Shown in pieces: positions 32,588-41,858 of a stretch of 64,000 nucleotides of DNA. The position numbers were made by a program, and so were the translations under genes. How positions within the stretch are numbered: the stretch's first letter is position 1; each line of letters starts with the position of its first letter. Source of the stretch: UBA935 sp031556725 (GTDB lineage: Bacteria > Bacillota > Clostridia > Lachnospirales > Lachnospiraceae); the NCBI GenBank assembly GCA_031556725.1, contig JAVBSL010000025.1, positions 34,844 to 98,843 on the forward strand, in the 5' to 3' direction. Below the pieces are notes generated by a model. That model was not told the DNA's origin, did not search any database, and saw nothing but the letters and a program-made list of their open reading frames with translations.

Positions 32588-35410
32588 TTATAAAAAGAGA
32601 AAACCTGTAATTTTTATTTTACCATAAATCTGTAATTCCAACACCACATTTTTATCAAGAGGAACGCTGTCAATGTTTACAGCCGTTCCTTTTTCTGTAA
32701 ACTCTGTGTCCGCACCGGCTTCCAGTACCGCAATTGTTTTACCGTCTGCCAGAACCGTTACTTTCCCCGGTTCCACGGCACATAGATCGAACTTCATTTC
32801 TGTGGGTGCTTTGGTAAATACCATGTCTTTATAGATTGCCTCAGCCCCTTGACTGCCTGTAGTATTCTGAGGAACGATACAGGTATAGCCATGATTCCCC
32901 CTGTGTAAAATGAGGTTTTCGTAGTCATCATACTGCTCGGCCTTTGTAAAGCTAAAGGGATTGCGGACAGGTGCCTGCCCTCCGGCGATTTTTACTGTTA
33001 CTTCTCCCCGGATATCCTGGGAAGAAGCTCCGGCCATAAAGCAATATTCACCATCCTCTAAAATCATCCTTTCGGAAATCACATCATAATACCGCAATTC
33101 CGCAAGAGGAATAGTCAATGTAACATTTCGGCTCTCTCCTGCCGCCAAATCCTTCACACGGGTAAAGGCTTTCAGTTGTTTTACCGGTCGTTTTACACGG
33201 GATCCGTCTTTTCGCACATAAATCTGTACCACTTCGTCTGCCTTACATCCGCCGGTATTTAGAACAGTAATGGTGATCGTCACTTCCTCCCGGATGTCTA
33301 CCTGCAAATCACGATATTCAAAGGTACTGTAAGACAATCCATATCCAAAAGGATATAATACTTCTTTGTCAAAATACTGATAGGTCCGTTTACCTTTCAT
33401 GATATCGTAGTCATTAATGTCCGGCAGATCCGCATCCTCTTTATACCAGGTCATATTAAGCCTTCCGGCGGGAACAGAACGGCCGGATAGCGTCTGGGCT
33501 ATGGCCTTTCCCAAATCCTGACTGCCGGAAGCGGTCAAAAGGATTGCTGCTGCTTTCTCCTGCAATACATTAATATTATAGGGGTAATTACTGACCAGTA
33601 TTATTATCGTATTGGGATTGGCCGCACAGATTTTCTCTGCCAATTCCTGCTGCACCGGGGGCAAAGCTATGGTATCCCGGTCAATGGTTTCCCGGCTGTT
33701 GATTACCGGATTGCTTCCAAGAATAACCATCGCATAATCTGCTTTGCCTGCAAGAGTCACCGATTCCTCGATTCCATCCCTGATGATCTTTGGCGCAAAC
33801 AATACTTTTTCATCTTCTTCTGCCATTAATTCTACATAACCATCTTTGCCGATACCCACCGGTTTTTCATCCCAGCTTTTGATTTCATAAGCATCACCAA
33901 CTTTTTTAAGCCGCCAGTTTTCTCTGACAAACCAGCCAAATACTTCCTTGCTGGCTGCCCGGATCAGATTGGTCTTTTCTTCTAATGTGATAAAAAGTCC
34001 GTTGCTTTTTGCCTGTAGAGTATAACTTCCACTTCCCCAGTCATTCATGGTAAAGGTCTCGGCTTCTTGTCCTGTTACGAGACACAATCGCCCGGTATTA
34101 TCTAACCCTACATATTTTCCCTGACAGGTAAGCTGAATATCCACCAGCCCGTCATTACAGGTAATCTGCGAAGTTTCATATTCCTCACGGATACCGGCAA
34201 GGGGCGTTACTGTATAAGGGGGAATGCCGCAATACCAGTCCTTATACCAGATATCTGCCAAGGGCCCCACCACCGCTAAAGTGGATGCCTGCTCCGGCTT
34301 CAGAGGCAGGATATCTTTTTTATTCTTTAACAAAACCATGGCAGCTTTGGCCATTTCCAGCTGAACCTGCTGATGTTCCTTACTGTTAACATAGTCCTCA
34401 CCCATATGACTGTAAGGGCACGCTCCTTCCTTATCAAACAACCCCAGGCGGATTCTTGTCCGGAAAGAATTACGTACCGAACGGTTCATATCTTCTTCGG
34501 TCATCAATCCCCGTTCCAGAGCCTCTCTGCCTGCTGCCATAACTACTTCCGGAACATCCGTAAAGCAGTCAACACCTGCTTTTAAACCGTAAGCCACTGT
34601 TTCGGCATGAGAAGTATAATACTTATGCGCATTTACCGTCTCCTGCATATCACCGCCATCACAAACCACATGGCCGGGCAAACCCCATTCTTCCTTTACA
34701 ACTCTTTGCACTTCATCATTTACAATAGCCGGAATGCCGTTGATTTCATTGTAAGAAGTCATAATGGCTTCGGCACCGCCTTCCACAATGGCCCGGCGGA
34801 AAGGTTCCAGATAATATTCGTTTTTGTTTCGCCCATCGATGGAGGACGATACCGTACCCCGGTTAAGCTCCACATTATTGGCATAAAAATGCTTTAAAGT
34901 AGCCCCGCACTGAATATAAAAGGAATCATTTCCCCGCATACCCTGAATATAACCGGAGGCCATTTCCCCGGTTAAACAGGGATCTTCGCCGTAAGCTTCT
35001 TCGGTTCGGCCCCATCTGGGATCCCGCTCCATATCTACGGTTGGTGCCCATCTGGATAAGCCCCGCTGATACGTCCGCTTCTGCAAGGCTCTGGCTTCTT
35101 CGCCTACCACCCGGCCACACTCTTTAATCAGTTCCTTATCCCAACTGGCGCTCATACCGATCGGCTGAGGAAAGGAGGTGGTATGCTCCGGTTCCCCCCG
35201 GTTAAAATCCTGGTCATTTCGTGCTTCTATACCATGGGCAGCTTCCCCACCCATACTAAATGCCTGAATACCCAGCCGCGGTACATCCGGGCAACCGGTA
35301 GTCAGGCATGCAATTTTTTCTTCAATAGTTAATTCTTTTAGCAGGTAATCTAATCTTTCCTCAATGGGAAGCTGATTGTCCCATAAAGGGGTTTGTTCAT
35401 ATTCTTTCAT
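32588..35410 (-). CDS. GH3 beta-glycosidase with inserted beta domain
   Basis: 940 residues, cytoplasmic. Order: (beta/alpha)8 barrel (about 1-330) with nucleophile D251 in VVCDGGD, a long inserted beta-rich domain (~400-590, LVDIQLTCQGKYVGLDNTG, quoted in part; trefoil-like look), the alpha/beta sandwich with KEDADLP and YPFGYGLSY, a fibronectin III domain (~700-800) and an extra C-terminal beta domain. The insert interrupts the sandwich domain. Likely beta-glucosidase or beta-xylosidase on imported oligosaccharides. It is last in the operon kinase-permeases-binding protein-YesL and starts 4 bp from the yesL stop. Confidence 0.9.
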   Translation of the reverse strand: MKEYEQTPLWDNQLPIEERLDYLLKELTIEEKIACLTTGCPDVPRLGIQAFSMGGEAAHGIEARNDQDFNRGEPEHTTSFPQPIGMSASWDKELIKECGRVVGEEARALQKRTYQRGLSRWAPTVDMERDPRWGRTEEAYGEDPCLTGEMASGYIQGMRGNDSFYIQCGATLKHFYANNVELNRGTVSSSIDGRNKNEYYLEPFRRAIVEGGAEAIMTSYNEINGIPAIVNDEVQRVVKEEWGLPGHVVCDGGDMQETVNAHKYYTSHAETVAYGLKAGVDCFTDVPEVVMAAGREALERGLMTEEDMNRSVRNSFRTRIRLGLFDKEGACPYSHMGEDYVNSKEHQQVQLEMAKAAMVLLKNKKDILPLKPEQASTLAVVGPLADIWYKDWYCGIPPYTVTPLAGIREEYETSQITCNDGLVDIQLTCQGKYVGLDNTGRLCLVTGQEAETFTMNDWGSGSYTLQAKSNGLFITLEEKTNLIRAASKEVFGWFVRENWRLKKVGDAYEIKSWDEKPVGIGKDGYVELMAEEDEKVLFAPKIIRDGIEESVTLAGKADYAMVILGSNPVINSRETIDRDTIALPPVQQELAEKICAANPNTIIILVSNYPYNINVLQEKAAAILLTASGSQDLGKAIAQTLSGRSVPAGRLNMTWYKEDADLPDINDYDIMKGKRTYQYFDKEVLYPFGYGLSYSTFEYRDLQVDIREEVTITITVLNTGGCKADEVVQIYVRKDGSRVKRPVKQLKAFTRVKDLAAGESRNVTLTIPLAELRYYDVISERMILEDGEYCFMAGASSQDIRGEVTVKIAGGQAPVRNPFSFTKAEQYDDYENLILHRGNHGYTCIVPQNTTGSQGAEAIYKDMVFTKAPTEMKFDLCAVEPGKVTVLADGKTIAVLEAGADTEFTEKGTAVNIDSVPLDKNVVLELQIYGKIKITGFLFL

Positions 35411-35413
35411 TGA

Positions 35414-36055
35414 TTAATCCTCCGTCTCCGATTCTTCGGAAATATATTTTTTAAACACCAGCCGGTAAAAAAATGTATTGATATAGCAAATTAAAGAAAT
35501 TCCAAGGAAAAACAATAAAAAAGATGCGTATTTATTTAAAAATATGGTAGCTGTACATCCGATGGGAATAGCTATCAAAAGCAAAGTAGTGGGAAAATGT
35601 CTGATGGCCAGGAAAAAACCATTCATACATGTCTTTATTATTCCACTGTCAAACACTGCTGTCAACGGAAATGCATACAGAATGACACAAATCCAGACAA
35701 TGCTTAAAAATAAAATCAAGGCCATCATTAAAACATAAAGAACAATAGAGCACTCTACATTCACATAGTTCCAATAATAATAGTCGCCGGCAAAAACAAT
35801 AGCCGAAAAGAGAAGTCCTAACCAAATAATCGTGGATTTTTTAAAGTTCTCACGAAAAGATAAGAAAAAACCTTTAAAAATATACCCTTCGGTTTTATTC
35901 CATAACTTCATTTCCATATCAAAAAGCGCAGTTGTTGCCGCACCCATGGTAATAATCGGCAGACTGCAGATAACCCAGCACAGATTTAAAGCCGCAAGGT
36001 CACACATTCTGTTAATAATTCGAAAAATCCAGTTATCTGTTTTTGCAAAAGGCAT
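35414..36055 (-). CDS. YesL-like DUF624 membrane protein
   Basis: 213 residues with five or six membrane helices, of the DUF624/YesL family, which occurs almost only in LplABC-type sugar operons. It starts MPFAKTDNWIFRIINRMCDL (quoted in part) behind AAGGGAG. Role unknown; perhaps assists the permeases. It lies between the binding protein gene (with a GC-rich hairpin between) and the GH3 gene. Confidence 0.85.
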   Translation of the reverse strand: MPFAKTDNWIFRIINRMCDLAALNLCWVICSLPIITMGAATTALFDMEMKLWNKTEGYIFKGFFLSFRENFKKSTIIWLGLLFSAIVFAGDYYYWNYVNVECSIVLYVLMMALILFLSIVWICVILYAFPLTAVFDSGIIKTCMNGFFLAIRHFPTTLLLIAIPIGCTATIFLNKYASFLLFFLGISLICYINTFFYRLVFKKYISEESETED

Positions 36056-36077
36056 ATCTTTTCTCCCTTATTATAAA

Positions 36078-36103
36078 CCCGGGGAGAGTAATCTCCCCCC
36101 GGG
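36078..36103 (-). terminator. GC-rich hairpin between solute-binding protein and yesL genes
   Basis: CCCGGGG with CCCCGGG around an inner GA/TC stem; followed on the minus strand by TTTATAAT. It could partly terminate, giving more binding protein than downstream enzyme, a common layout in sugar operons. Confidence 0.6.
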
Positions 36104-36135
36104 CCGCAGGTTTTTTATTCATTCATATCTATAAT

Positions 36136-37884
36136 TTATTTGGCGCCCCAGAATGCTATCTTATCCTGCAACAGCTTGGTAAATTCTACATTTGCTTTTT
36201 CCAGGCCGGCGGCGATCATAGTATCCTGATAAGCCTGCCATGTGCTTTCAAAATCAGCTTCTGAACAAACTACTACTTTAGGAAGCATAACCATACTGAT
36301 TTCATCATTCAATTTACCCATGATGTCTTCTAATTCAGATCCTGAAGTAGGAGAGGTCTGCCATGCTGCGCCCCATGCCGGGATTTCAAACTCTTCCTGT
36401 GCCGGGAACAGTTCCTGGAAGGTTTCGATTCCGTATCCGGCCAATGCTTTCTTATGTGCATCGGTGTATTCGGCAATCTGCTGTTCTACGGTAACCATTG
36501 TATAGGTATTTCCTAAATCATCAGATGCGATTCCATCAGCATATTCGGGGAATGGATAGGTATATTGTTCTACACCGGTTTCCAGTTTGTAGTTAGGATT
36601 GGTAAGCTTGTTATTAATTTCTTCCTGAGAACGTACCCGTAAGCCGTTTTCTACAGTATAGTTAACGCCTTCGATACCCCAGTTGCAAAGGATCTGGCCT
36701 TCGTCTGAACACATCCAGTCAAGGAACTGAATTGCTCTGACCGGATCAGCACAGCTTGTGGTAATACCAACGCCCCAGCCGCCGGACCATCCCTGGTAAA
36801 GTCTTGCAGTGGATTTAATGGAGGTATCTAAGGTTACCGGCATACCTACTCTTAAGCGGTCAAATTTTTCGTCTTTTTTCAGTGCTGCGTCTGCATCACC
36901 AACATCCCAGGCTGCATCGGCAGTAGCCAGAACAGCACCGGTGGAAAGTTTTGCCAGATAATCATCATGTGACTGGGTTACAGCTTCTTTGTCAAGAAGA
37001 CCGGTATTGTACATATGGTTTAACCATTTAAAGTATTCTTTATTGCCTTCGGTGGAGTGTTTATAGGTTGCATTACCGTTTTTGTCAATGATCCACTGTC
37101 CGTCATCCTGATGTCCCTGAGCAAAGCCTGAAGGGTTAGCCAGTGTGATGTACCAATGCCAGTCAGCTGCACTTAAGGTCAAAGGAATGGTTTTCTGGCC
37201 ATCGATTTCCGGATATTTTTCCACATATGCTTTTAATACTTCCTCTAATTCATAGATCGTTTTGATAACCGGATATCCGGCATCTTCCAATACAGCTAAC
37301 TGTACCTGGAAAGTACCATCGGGATTAGCGTTAGGAGAAGCTCCGCCAACACCATATGCTCCCAAAGAGTAGATGGAAGGATCTTCCACACTGTATCTTA
37401 ATTTTCCAAGTTCATCGCCGTACAGTTTTTTGATGTTGGGTCCGTACTGCTCGATTAAGTCGGTTAAGTCTACTAATGCGCCTGCCTGTACTAACTGATC
37501 ATAGGAACCTTTTGCAAAAATCAGGTCCGGATAATCGCCGGCTGCAACCATGGTTGCCACACGCTGTGTATCACCACCAACGGGGTAGTCGATTTCCAGT
37601 TTAACACCGGTAATTCTGGTGATTTCCTGTGCTACAGGGTTGGTAAAAGGATCTTCGAGGCTATCCTCACCATAAAACTTTAAAGTAATTGGAGTGGTAT
37701 CACCTGCATACTCACTATCTGATGTAGCGGGGGTTTCTGCTCCGGTTTCTGCTTTTGCTTCTGTTTTGGTCTCAGTTGCCTGAGTTGTTGTACTTGACTG
37801 CCCTTTGCTTCCGCATCCGGCAAGTACACCCATGGTCATGGCTGCTGCCATAAGAATTGCTAAAACTCTTTTTTTGTTGTGCAT
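36136..37884 (-). CDS. Extracellular solute-binding lipoprotein (LplA type)
   Basis: 582 residues. Signal peptide with lipobox L-A-G-C (cysteine near residue 24), then a Thr/Glu/Ala linker and a large solute-binding domain with TFQVQLAVLEDAGYP and the motif WSGGWGVGITTSC. It brings oligosaccharides to the two permeases encoded next. The start follows GGGAGG. The hairpin at 36078 downstream probably boosts its relative level. Confidence 0.92.
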   Translation of the reverse strand: MHNKKRVLAILMAAAMTMGVLAGCGSKGQSSTTTQATETKTEAKAETGAETPATSDSEYAGDTTPITLKFYGEDSLEDPFTNPVAQEITRITGVKLEIDYPVGGDTQRVATMVAAGDYPDLIFAKGSYDQLVQAGALVDLTDLIEQYGPNIKKLYGDELGKLRYSVEDPSIYSLGAYGVGGASPNANPDGTFQVQLAVLEDAGYPVIKTIYELEEVLKAYVEKYPEIDGQKTIPLTLSAADWHWYITLANPSGFAQGHQDDGQWIIDKNGNATYKHSTEGNKEYFKWLNHMYNTGLLDKEAVTQSHDDYLAKLSTGAVLATADAAWDVGDADAALKKDEKFDRLRVGMPVTLDTSIKSTARLYQGWSGGWGVGITTSCADPVRAIQFLDWMCSDEGQILCNWGIEGVNYTVENGLRVRSQEEINNKLTNPNYKLETGVEQYTYPFPEYADGIASDDLGNTYTMVTVEQQIAEYTDAHKKALAGYGIETFQELFPAQEEFEIPAWGAAWQTSPTSGSELEDIMGKLNDEISMVMLPKVVVCSEADFESTWQAYQDTMIAAGLEKANVEFTKLLQDKIAFWGAK

Positions 37885-37963
37885 TTCTCTTTTTCCTCCC
37901 TTTTAATCTTGGTTTTATATACAACACAATCGAATATTACTTCTTTTGTGATTTGTATCAGCA

Positions 37964-38872
37964 TCAGCTTTTTACTGCACCTAAGGTCATCCCGCCCACA
38001 AAATACTTCTGCAGGAACGGATAAACTACTAAGATCGGTGTTACGGCAACAACGGTAATGGCCATTTTAATGGATTTGGGATTAACCGATGCCGCTTTTT
38101 CAGCCATACTATGTATGTCATTTACTGTTTGCGTCGCTTTATCCAGAATCTTATACAGCTCGAACTGTAAAGTGGAAAGATACGTTCTGTTGTTGCCAAA
38201 AAGGAAGGTATCCATCCATGAGTTCCACTGGGTACAAGCCACAAACAGTGCTACCGTAGCTAAAACCGGCTTACACAAAGGCATAATGATCTTCAGGTAA
38301 ATAATAAAATCATTGGCACCATCGATTCTGGCCGATTCCTGCAAAGCATCGGGCAGACCATCCATAAAGGACCTAATAAGGATTACGTTATATGCCGATA
38401 TCAGCATAGGCCATACATAAATCCAAAAGGTTCCCAGAATCTTCAGATCCTTATAAAGCAAAAATTCCGGAATCAAACCGCCGCCCACATACATGGTCAA
38501 GATAAATCCGATTGCCACTGCCTTGTTAAAAATAAAATCTCTTCGGCTGATAACATAAGCTACCATAGTAGAAGCAATCAGGGATGTAACCACGCCAACC
38601 ACTGTTCTGGCAACCGACATAAAGAAGGGGCCTAATAAACTGTTCTTAGAAAATATATTAATGTAGTTCTGGATGGTAAACATTCTGGGGATAATGAAGT
38701 TATCTCCCTTTACCGTATCCGTCGCATCATTCAATGAGATAGCCAGTACATTTAAGAAGGGATACAGGGTTGATACCAATACGATCGAGAACACTACCAC
38801 CAAAACATAGTCAAAGGGCGTTTTTCTTAAGTCTTTGTCTTTGTATATGTTCAGATTTTTTTTCTTTTCCAT
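37964..38872 (-). CDS. Sugar ABC permease, LplC/CUT1 type
   Basis: 302 residues, six membrane helices, with the EAA loop near EESARIDGANDFIIYLKIIMP, quoted in part (E-S-A-x-x-D-G-A-x5-I-x-L-P type), where the ATPase docks. Start ATG behind AGGAAG. Partner permease gene ends 10 bp upstream. No ATPase is encoded in the window, so a shared MsmK-type ATPase is expected. Confidence 0.92.
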   Translation of the reverse strand: MEKKKNLNIYKDKDLRKTPFDYVLVVVFSIVLVSTLYPFLNVLAISLNDATDTVKGDNFIIPRMFTIQNYINIFSKNSLLGPFFMSVARTVVGVVTSLIASTMVAYVISRRDFIFNKAVAIGFILTMYVGGGLIPEFLLYKDLKILGTFWIYVWPMLISAYNVILIRSFMDGLPDALQESARIDGANDFIIYLKIIMPLCKPVLATVALFVACTQWNSWMDTFLFGNNRTYLSTLQFELYKILDKATQTVNDIHSMAEKAASVNPKSIKMAITVVAVTPILVVYPFLQKYFVGGMTLGAVKS

Positions 38873-38881
38873 ATCTTCCTC

Positions 38882-39811
38882 CTATACCAATGCATTTTCA
38901 TCGAATTTTTTTGCAATCCTATTAGCAAAGAATAATAAGAAAACTGCTATCAATGATTTAAATACACCTACTGCCGTACCATAACCGAACATGAACTTTC
39001 CGATACCGTAGCGGTAAGCATGATAATCCAGTACTACCGAATAGTCGTAAACCAGATTATTGCCAAGGAGCATCTGTCTTTCCATACCCACATTTAACAG
39101 TCCGCCGATACTCATGATCAACAATACAATGATGGTGGGGCGGATTCCCGGAAGCGTAATATGCCACATCCTTTTAAACCTTCCGGCGCCGTCAACCTTA
39201 GCCGCATCATAAAGCTCCTGATCGATTCCGGCCATTGCCGAAAGATAAATAATGGCATCCCATCCGGTTTCCTTCCAGACATTTACAAAGGCTAAGGTAA
39301 ACCAGAATAATTTCGGATTGGTAAAAAACTCAATGGGCGAGCTTATAATCCCTGATCCCACCAGCATATTGTTTAAAATTCCCGAGGTACCAAGTACTGT
39401 GGTTACAATACTGGCTACTACTGCCCAGGACACAAAATGCGGCAGATAGGACATGGTCTGCACCGCTTTTTTAAATTTTGCACTTCTTAATTCATTTAAC
39501 AGTAATGCGAAGGTGATTGAAAAGAAGAAGCCGAAGGTGATTCCCAAAACACTCATGGCGATGGTATTACGCATAGCCAATTTGAATTCGTTTTCGGAAA
39601 ACATTTTTACGAAGTTGCCCAGACCATTCCACGGTCTTTCAAAGAAACTTTTCTGAAGGTCCTTGACCTGCAGATTCTGGAATGCCATGGTCCAACCCCA
39701 TAGAGGAATAAATTTGAAGATAATCAGCCACACGATAAACGGGGCGATCATTAGAAATAAATATTTTTGTCTTTTTACTAAATTCCAAGATACTTTACTT
39801 TTTATGTTCAT
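38882..39811 (-). CDS. Sugar ABC permease, LplB/CUT1 type
   Basis: 309 residues from ATG behind GGGAG; an ATG nine codons upstream lacks spacing. Six membrane helices and an EAA loop (ELYDAAKVDGAGRFKRMWHI, quoted in part, then TLPGI). It pairs with the LplC-type permease to form the membrane channel. The gene follows the YesM-like kinase gene by 88 bp and has its own -10 at 39837-39842. Confidence 0.92.
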   Translation of the reverse strand: MNIKSKVSWNLVKRQKYLFLMIAPFIVWLIIFKFIPLWGWTMAFQNLQVKDLQKSFFERPWNGLGNFVKMFSENEFKLAMRNTIAMSVLGITFGFFFSITFALLLNELRSAKFKKAVQTMSYLPHFVSWAVVASIVTTVLGTSGILNNMLVGSGIISSPIEFFTNPKLFWFTLAFVNVWKETGWDAIIYLSAMAGIDQELYDAAKVDGAGRFKRMWHITLPGIRPTIIVLLIMSIGGLLNVGMERQMLLGNNLVYDYSVVLDYHAYRYGIGKFMFGYGTAVGVFKSLIAVFLLFFANRIAKKFDENALV

Positions 39812-39836
39812 GCCACATCTCCCTTCCCTATTTTTC

Positions 39837-39842
39837 ATTATA
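39837..39842 (-). promoter_or_regulatory. Possible activator-dependent -10 before the permease gene
   Basis: A perfect -10 TATAAT on the minus strand has no good -35 at the usual distance (TTGACC is too far, 24 bp). This suggests an activator, plausibly the YesN-like regulator, drives transport genes from here in addition to read-through from the kinase gene. Confidence 0.4.
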
Positions 39843-39899
39843 GTAAGGGGGCGTGGAAAAAAATACGGTCAAAATAAGATATGTTTTACATGAAAAATT

Positions 39900-41681
39900 T
39901 TATGTGTTCGTACACAAAGGCAACCACATTTTAACGCAAGTACCCTCCTTTGGCCCGGATATAATCCGGATACCATACTCGTCACCATAGCAAAGCCGCA
40001 TCCGCTGATTAATATTATACAGGCCGATGCTGGCACTCCGCTCAGGATTATAAATTTCAATATTTTCTAATAATGATTGTAATTCGGCTTCTTCCATGCC
40101 ACTGCCATTGTCACTGATCTCAATCCAAAGATTAACATTTTCATCCTGTTGTTTATAGATTTTAACCTTGATTTCACCGCCGCTTTCCACTTCTTCCAAG
40201 CCATGGAGGATCGCATTTTCCACAATAGGCTGCAGCAAAAGCGGCAGGATATCATATCTGCCCAGATTTACATCTTCTGCTACTTCTAATTTATATTCAA
40301 ACTTCTCACCGAATCTCAGTTTTTGAATAGCCAGGTAAGTTTCAATATGGTTCAGCTCATTTTCCAGATTGGTAAACCTTGTGCCGGTATTCTCCAGAAC
40401 ATAACGCATAGATTTCCCTAACAGCTTAATGGCGGTGGCCACTTCCTTATCGCCGGCGGTAAAAGCCTTCATCCTGATGGTCTCCAAAGCATTATATAAG
40501 AAGTGTGGATTAATCTGACTGGCCAGCATCTTAAACTCCATTACCTGCTGTTCATTGATCAGTTCCTTTTCGTTGATCAATACCTCATAAACCTGAGCAT
40601 CTTTTTCCTTGATCCGCTGTACCATAATCTCCAAATCGGCAAAGGCTCCCGAGATCTCATCATCCCCCAGCACCGACTCGGAAATATCATAATCCTCCAG
40701 ACTGGCCCGGTGCATTGCTTTCCTGAGAGTCAAAATTCGTTCCGTAAAATAATCGGTAAAAAAGTGAATAATAAATCCGGGTATCAAAATTGCCAAAACA
40801 ATAATCATCAAACAAACAGCAATAATGTTTCGGATATTCTGGTAGGCCTTGTCATTCATAATACAGATATACACCTTCGAATCCGATTGATACATATGAA
40901 GAGTAGAAACATTGGCAATATACCGCTTACCGTCAAAACCCACATTCCCCTGAAATTGAAAATAGCTTTCTTCATAATCAATGGGAATCTTCTGCTCTGT
41001 ACCGTATGTATCTCTTTCCGTACTGAAAAAAATCGGATCATCATCTACCGACAGCATCGTCATATAAGCACCGCTGCTTACCCTGGTCTTAAAGTAATTA
41101 TCGCTTACCTTCATCACCAGCACCGCATGATTGTCGGTATTTACTAACGGCATTCTCTGAACCAGACAAAGATTCCAATAACTATTGCCAAACTTATCCT
41201 CGGTTCTCATGGGCACCCAGAAGACACTGGCTTGATTCAATGCTTTCTGATACCAGTCACTTCCTGCCGTGGCCTCATCAACGGGTGTAATCTGTTTATA
41301 TCTGTGCAGGCAGGGATTATCGGTATAGATAATAACTTCCTCCAGCTCTGCGTAATTATAGATATACTTGTCCACCAGGGTGATTTTATTAATATAGGTA
41401 TTAATATCATTTTCTGAAAGGTCACTTTGCGCCAATATCTTTCCCAGATTCTCATCGGAAGATATCTCTCTTGACATATTATAAATCTGGGTGGTGATTT
41501 CAAAAAGAATGGTTTTTACCCGCATATTATCCGACTCCAATAAGTCCTTATGATAATTGGTCAAGAGCCTGGAGGTGTTTATCAAAAGAAAGGCACCGAT
41601 AATGGTAATGGGCAGACATATGGCCAGAATATAGATAGAATATAGCTGTTTTCTGATATTGTAATTTTTAAAAAATTTCAT
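39900..41681 (-). CDS. YesM-type sensor histidine kinase
   Basis: 593 residues: membrane helix at about 12-32, extracellular Cache-type sensor (~33-285), second helix (~287-310), HAMP, a coiled linker, a His_kinase domain with H393 in QINPHFLYN and a HATPase (QPIVENAILHGL; SDNGSGM; SIGLYNINQRM). This is a LytS/YesM-family kinase that senses a sugar or its binding protein and phosphorylates a YesN-type AraC regulator. Its likely partner is at 31026-32585. Confidence 0.93.
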   Translation of the reverse strand: MKFFKNYNIRKQLYSIYILAICLPITIIGAFLLINTSRLLTNYHKDLLESDNMRVKTILFEITTQIYNMSREISSDENLGKILAQSDLSENDINTYINKITLVDKYIYNYAELEEVIIYTDNPCLHRYKQITPVDEATAGSDWYQKALNQASVFWVPMRTEDKFGNSYWNLCLVQRMPLVNTDNHAVLVMKVSDNYFKTRVSSGAYMTMLSVDDDPIFFSTERDTYGTEQKIPIDYEESYFQFQGNVGFDGKRYIANVSTLHMYQSDSKVYICIMNDKAYQNIRNIIAVCLMIIVLAILIPGFIIHFFTDYFTERILTLRKAMHRASLEDYDISESVLGDDEISGAFADLEIMVQRIKEKDAQVYEVLINEKELINEQQVMEFKMLASQINPHFLYNALETIRMKAFTAGDKEVATAIKLLGKSMRYVLENTGTRFTNLENELNHIETYLAIQKLRFGEKFEYKLEVAEDVNLGRYDILPLLLQPIVENAILHGLEEVESGGEIKVKIYKQQDENVNLWIEISDNGSGMEEAELQSLLENIEIYNPERSASIGLYNINQRMRLCYGDEYGIRIISGPKEGTCVKMWLPLCTNT

Positions 41682-41807
41682 CCTGCTGCTCCCATCTGTG
41701 ATTTATTCCGCACCGTTATCCCTTTCAGTATATATTCTCTAATGCAAAAATGAAAGTATTTTTCATATAATATTGAAGGTATCCAAGCTGGCTTTTCTTT
41801 ATTATAA

Positions 41808-41816
41808 TGTTATAAT
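41808..41816 (+). promoter_or_regulatory. Extended -10 promoter of the GH31 gene
   Basis: TGT TATAAT (-10 hexamer 41811-41816) without a good -35; leader of ~35 bases to GAAAGGAAGG. Likely needs an activator. The region 41682-41858 is shared with the divergent YesM gene. Confidence 0.55.
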
Positions 41817-41858
41817 GAAAATAGTTTATATGTGAATTAGGAAAGGAAGGAATTTATT

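Noticed and set aside
40503..41147. 214-codon plus-strand frame inside the YesM kinase gene
   Set aside because: Antisense to a full, motif-complete kinase; composition is that of reversed coding sequence and it has no ribosome site.
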